Below are positions 61,653-64,000 of a stretch of 64,000 bases of DNA, piece by piece. Position numbers and translations under genes: made by a program. This DNA comes from Pseudomonadota bacterium (GTDB lineage Bacteria; Pseudomonadota; Alphaproteobacteria; Rhizobiales; Xanthobacteraceae): NCBI GenBank assembly GCA_018240595.1, contig JAFEFL010000010.1, positions 1 to 64,000 of the forward strand. Direction: 5' to 3'. The notes beneath the pieces are model-generated. The model saw nothing but the letters and a program-made list of their open reading frames with translations, did no database searches and was not told where the DNA came from. Within the stretch, counting starts at the first letter, position 1. Each line of letters starts with the position of its first letter.

Positions 61653-61928
61653 CTAGGGCTGCAACGCGCTGGCGAAGGCGCGCTTGATGAAGATCGCGGC
61701 CGGATCGACCGACTGGCCGATCTGGCCGAGCAGCGTGACCCATTCTTCTTCCGAAGCGTAGTCGGAATAGCGCCGCACGGCGGCCTGGCTGAAGGTCGCC
61801 AGATCGAGCCCTGCGCTTTCGGCACGTTCGCTCATCGCGGTGAGCAGCGTCAGGTCGCCAACGCTCATGATCACTTCCGCCGCCGCTGCGTCGTCGGTCA
61901 GTTGTCGGACGATATCGCCCAGCAGCAT
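61653..61928 (-). CDS. Small helical protein in the nar operon
   Basis: A 91-residue acidic, all-helical protein (LGDIVRQLTDDAAAAEVIMS). It has no cysteine and no recognised domain. It starts 10 bases after the PPIase gene's stop and ends 9 bases before DUF2478's start, so the three are one transcript. Short proteins at this point in nar operons are known in relatives but have no function I can name. Confidence 0.7.
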   Translation of the reverse strand: MLLGDIVRQLTDDAAAAEVIMSVGDLTLLTAMSERAESAGLDLATFSQAAVRRYSDYASEEEWVTLLGQIGQSVDPAAIFIKRAFASALQP

Positions 61929-61938
61929 GGCTTGCTCC

Positions 61939-62775
61939 TCAGTTCACGCGATGCTCGGCGGCGCCGGCGAGCGCAATGCCTTCGATGGTCGCCGCCGACA
62001 CCAGCCGGGCGATGTACTGCGCCTGGGCGCGGTGCATGACGGCCTCGCGCAGATAATCGGCGATGCGCCCGGCGACGACTTCGAAGGGCAGGGTGCGGCC
62101 GTCGTGCTTGCGGGCGAGCTGGATGATGTGGAAGCCGTAACGGGTGGCCACAGGCGCGGCGCTGATGGCGCCGGGGGCCATCTGCGCGAGCGCGTCGGCG
62201 AATTCCGGCGTCACCTGATCGGCGGTGAGTTGGCCGAGATTGCCGCCTTGCGCGGCTGAGGGGCAGCGCGAATGGACGCGCGCCAGATCGGCGAAGCTGT
62301 CCGGCTTGTCGCGCAAAGTCGCCAGCGCCGCTTCCGCGTCGGCTTGCGCCTGGGCATAGGCCGCCTCATCCGCCGGCAGCGCGGCGAACAGGATATGCGC
62401 CGCCTCATAGATGTCCGGCGAAGCGAAGCGCGCTGTGTTGTTCTCGTAGTAGCGCCGGCAGGTGGATTCATCGGGCTCGGGCAGGATGACCTCGCGCTCG
62501 ACCACGGCGCGCATCAACGCTTCGTCGTCGGTCTCGGTGCGACCCTCTTCGGTACGCGGCTCGGGCTCGAGGCCGAGCGCCGCCGCGCGCTGCAGCAACA
62601 GCTCGCGCACGACCAGCGCCCGCGCCGCCAGTTGCCAGGCGGCGGCCGGCTTGTCGGCCGGATGGTGCTGAATTTCGCGCACGATGGTGTCGCGCGGGAT
62701 GGTGATGCCGTTGACGCTGACATCGACCGGCCTGGCGCCGGTGGAGGGAAAGCGGACGTCGATGGAAACCGCCAT
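61939..62775 (-). CDS. Parvulin-type (PpiC) peptidyl-prolyl isomerase in the nar operon
   Basis: A 278-residue protein without an evident signal peptide. Residues about 125-225 form a rotamase (parvulin) domain with EAAHILFAALPADEAAYAQA and GGNLGQLTADQVTPEFADAL, and TRYGFHIIQLARKHDG. The N-terminal half resembles SurA/PrsA-type chaperone arms. Cytoplasmic PpiC proteins are frequently encoded right after narI, where they may help to fold or mature nitrate reductase. The ATG at 62775 leaves five bases between it and the narI stop (62781). Specific role is inference. Confidence 0.85.
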   Translation of the reverse strand: MAVSIDVRFPSTGARPVDVSVNGITIPRDTIVREIQHHPADKPAAAWQLAARALVVRELLLQRAAALGLEPEPRTEEGRTETDDEALMRAVVEREVILPEPDESTCRRYYENNTARFASPDIYEAAHILFAALPADEAAYAQAQADAEAALATLRDKPDSFADLARVHSRCPSAAQGGNLGQLTADQVTPEFADALAQMAPGAISAAPVATRYGFHIIQLARKHDGRTLPFEVVAGRIADYLREAVMHRAQAQYIARLVSAATIEGIALAGAAEHRVN

Positions 62776-62780
62776 GGCCG

Positions 62781-63485
62781 TCACTCCGCCGGAACCATCG
62801 GACGCCGCGTGCGCACCACCTGATAGCCGCGACGGCCGAGATACCAGACCGGCGCGCTCCAGATGTGGACGAGGCGCGTGAACGGGAACAGCAGGAAGAT
62901 GGTCATGCCGAGGAACAGGTGCGCCTTGAAGATCGGGTGCACGTCGGCGATGACCGCCGAGACGCCCGGCTGGAGCGTGAGGATACCCTGCGCCCAGGTC
63001 ATGAACTTCACCATTTCGTGGCCGTCGAGATGGCCGAGCGAGACGAAGATGGTGCTCAGGCCGAGAATGAGCTGGACATAGAGGACGAGCAGGATGGCGA
63101 TGTCGCCGAACGACGAGGTCGTACGGATGCGCGCGTCGAACAGGCGGCGGTGGATGAGCAGGGTCATGCCGACGAAGCAGGCAACGCCGGCGACGCCGCC
63201 GATCGAGATCGCCATCCACTGCTTGAAGGTGTGCGAGATGTGAAGCGTGTCGAACACCCAGATCGGCGTCAGCAACCCGACGAAATGGCCGGCGAAGATC
63301 GCGAGAATGCCGACGTGGAACAGGTTCGACCCCCAGGTCAGTTGCCGGCGCCGCAGCAGTTGGCTGGAGCCGGATCGCCAAGTGTATTGCTCGCGGTCGA
63401 AGCGTACGAGCGAGCCGAGCAGGAACACGGTGAGGCAGAGGTAGGGATACCAGCCGAAGACGATGTAAGTGATGAGGTCGCGCAT
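62781..63485 (-). CDS. narI: Respiratory nitrate reductase gamma subunit
   Basis: A 234-residue cytochrome b subunit with five membrane helices. It starts RDLITYIVFGWYPYLCLTVF, typical of NarI, and has the haem-binding His residues in GSNLFHVGILAIFAGHFVGLL and later in ADVHPIFKAHLFLGMTIF. NarI anchors NarGH in the inner membrane and passes electrons from quinol. The frame open to 63884 runs through the end of narJ. The ATG at 63485 leaves 10 bases after the narJ stop. narG and narH would lie to the right of the window. Confidence 0.95.
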   Translation of the reverse strand: MRDLITYIVFGWYPYLCLTVFLLGSLVRFDREQYTWRSGSSQLLRRRQLTWGSNLFHVGILAIFAGHFVGLLTPIWVFDTLHISHTFKQWMAISIGGVAGVACFVGMTLLIHRRLFDARIRTTSSFGDIAILLVLYVQLILGLSTIFVSLGHLDGHEMVKFMTWAQGILTLQPGVSAVIADVHPIFKAHLFLGMTIFLLFPFTRLVHIWSAPVWYLGRRGYQVVRTRRPMVPAE

Positions 63486-63495
63486 GGCTTCTTCC

Positions 63496-64000
63496 TTACT
63501 GGCGCTGCCGTTGCGGCATGTCGGGTGCGGGGCGCATGCCGCCGCGCACGCGGGCGATGATGCTGTCCTTGCAGTTGTCGCCGGCACCGGGCCCGAAATT
63601 GACCGGTTCGTCTTCCCAGGCGGCGTCGAGCGCCGCGAGGTCGTCGGCGTCGGGGTCCGGTAGCTGCAGCAGGGCGGAGACCTCCTCGTCCGTCGGCTTG
63701 GCCGCCGCGAGCGCTCCCAAGGCCCGGAACACCGCCTCGTAGGTCGACCGGCGCTTGCGCAAGCGTTCGGCGATGGCGGCGAAGATGTGCGCCGGCTGGC
63801 CGAGGCTTTCGGCCGCTTCGGCGCCAGGCCGCGTCGCCACATATTCAAGGAACAGCGGCAGGAAGTCCGGCAGCTCCGAGACATCCATAAAGAGGCCGGC
63901 CGCCTCGTATTGCGACTTGAGGTCGATCATGGCCTGGCCGCGGTCGCGGCTCTCGCCGTGCACGTGCTCGAACAGATGCAGGGACAGCGAGCGTGTGCGA
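63496..64000 (-). CDS. narJ: Nitrate reductase assembly chaperone (partial, 5' end outside window)
   Basis: The last 167 codons of narJ; the start lies beyond the right edge. Visible motifs include SLHLFEHVHGESRDRGQAMI and DLPDFLPLFLEYVATRPG in the form ELPDFLPLFLEYVATRPG, both typical of NarJ/DmsD chaperones that insert the molybdenum cofactor into NarG. The C-terminal tail is Pro-rich (RPAPDMPQRQRQ). It is the first visible gene of the minus-strand nar operon. Confidence 0.93.
   Translation of the reverse strand, partial: RTRSLSLHLFEHVHGESRDRGQAMIDLKSQYEAAGLFMDVSELPDFLPLFLEYVATRPGAEAAESLGQPAHIFAAIAERLRKRRSTYEAVFRALGALAAAKPTDEEVSALLQLPDPDADDLAALDAAWEDEPVNFGPGAGDNCKDSIIARVRGGMRPAPDMPQRQRQ

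Overview
The window is a chromosomal stretch of a high-GC alphaproteobacterium. The gene content points to the Hyphomicrobiales (Rhizobiales), most like Xanthobacteraceae or Bradyrhizobium relatives. The reasons are a BTLCP-type cysteine peptidase, PAS_5-like and DUF2336 proteins, an RpoE-ChrR pair, respiratory nitrate reductase genes, CtrA-group style small secreted proteins, and two palindromic repeats of the type that translates as 'RESGNP / PAFAG'. The genus is an inference. No phage, transposase, integrase or CRISPR array is visible; this is core-like chromosome with short operons on both strands.

Layout. 1-8.7 kb: a truncated membrane protein, a gamma-type carbonic anhydrase-like protein, an AlgI/AlgX-like O-acetylation pair, a LapG-like cysteine peptidase, a double PilZ protein, a PAS protein, a rhomboid protease and a CBS protein. 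8.7-20 kb: patatin-like phospholipase, flavin reductase/nitroreductase pair, cheW plus a chemoreceptor, otsB-otsA (trehalose), and two small c-type cytochromes that flank a winged-helix protein; the first cytochrome has an FNR/FixK-like site. 20-33 kb: thrS, yidD, Fe-S scaffold protein, folE, hisI, a tandem glycine riboswitch in front of dadA, and a B12-binding radical SAM enzyme. 33-42 kb: CitE-like lyase and MaoC hydratase, a transglycosylase-fold protein, DUF2336, an Hpt/response-regulator pair, a universal stress protein, a DHA2 exporter, nadK and a TPR protein. 42-52 kb: a Lys/His repeat protein, a cobalamin riboswitch with btuB, an MBL hydrolase, a cold shock protein, tRNA-Thr(TGT), a metabolite symporter with a large periplasmic insertion, rlmB and tRNA-Tyr(GTA). 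52-60 kb: an RpoE-ChrR stress locus with two divergent lipid-modification operons. 60-64 kb: the 3' end of a nar operon (narJ, narI, PpiC-type isomerase, small protein, DUF2478, beta-carbonic anhydrase).

The most coherent unit is the RpoE-ChrR locus (52.3-60.3 kb). The ChrR protein keeps every metal ligand known from the Rhodobacter sphaeroides protein. The sequence TGATCC-N16-CGTA occurs three times: back to back between rpoE and the FAD oxidoreductase gene, and once before the lone DUF2177 gene. Together they would place rpoE-chrR-hydrolase-DUF1295-methyltransferase, oxidoreductase-DUF1365-cyclopropane synthase and DUF2177 in one regulon, probably a singlet-oxygen or organic-peroxide response that remodels membrane fatty acids.

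Feature starts were chosen by reading frame, ribosome-binding sites and family N termini; where a start differs from the longest open frame, the reason is given.
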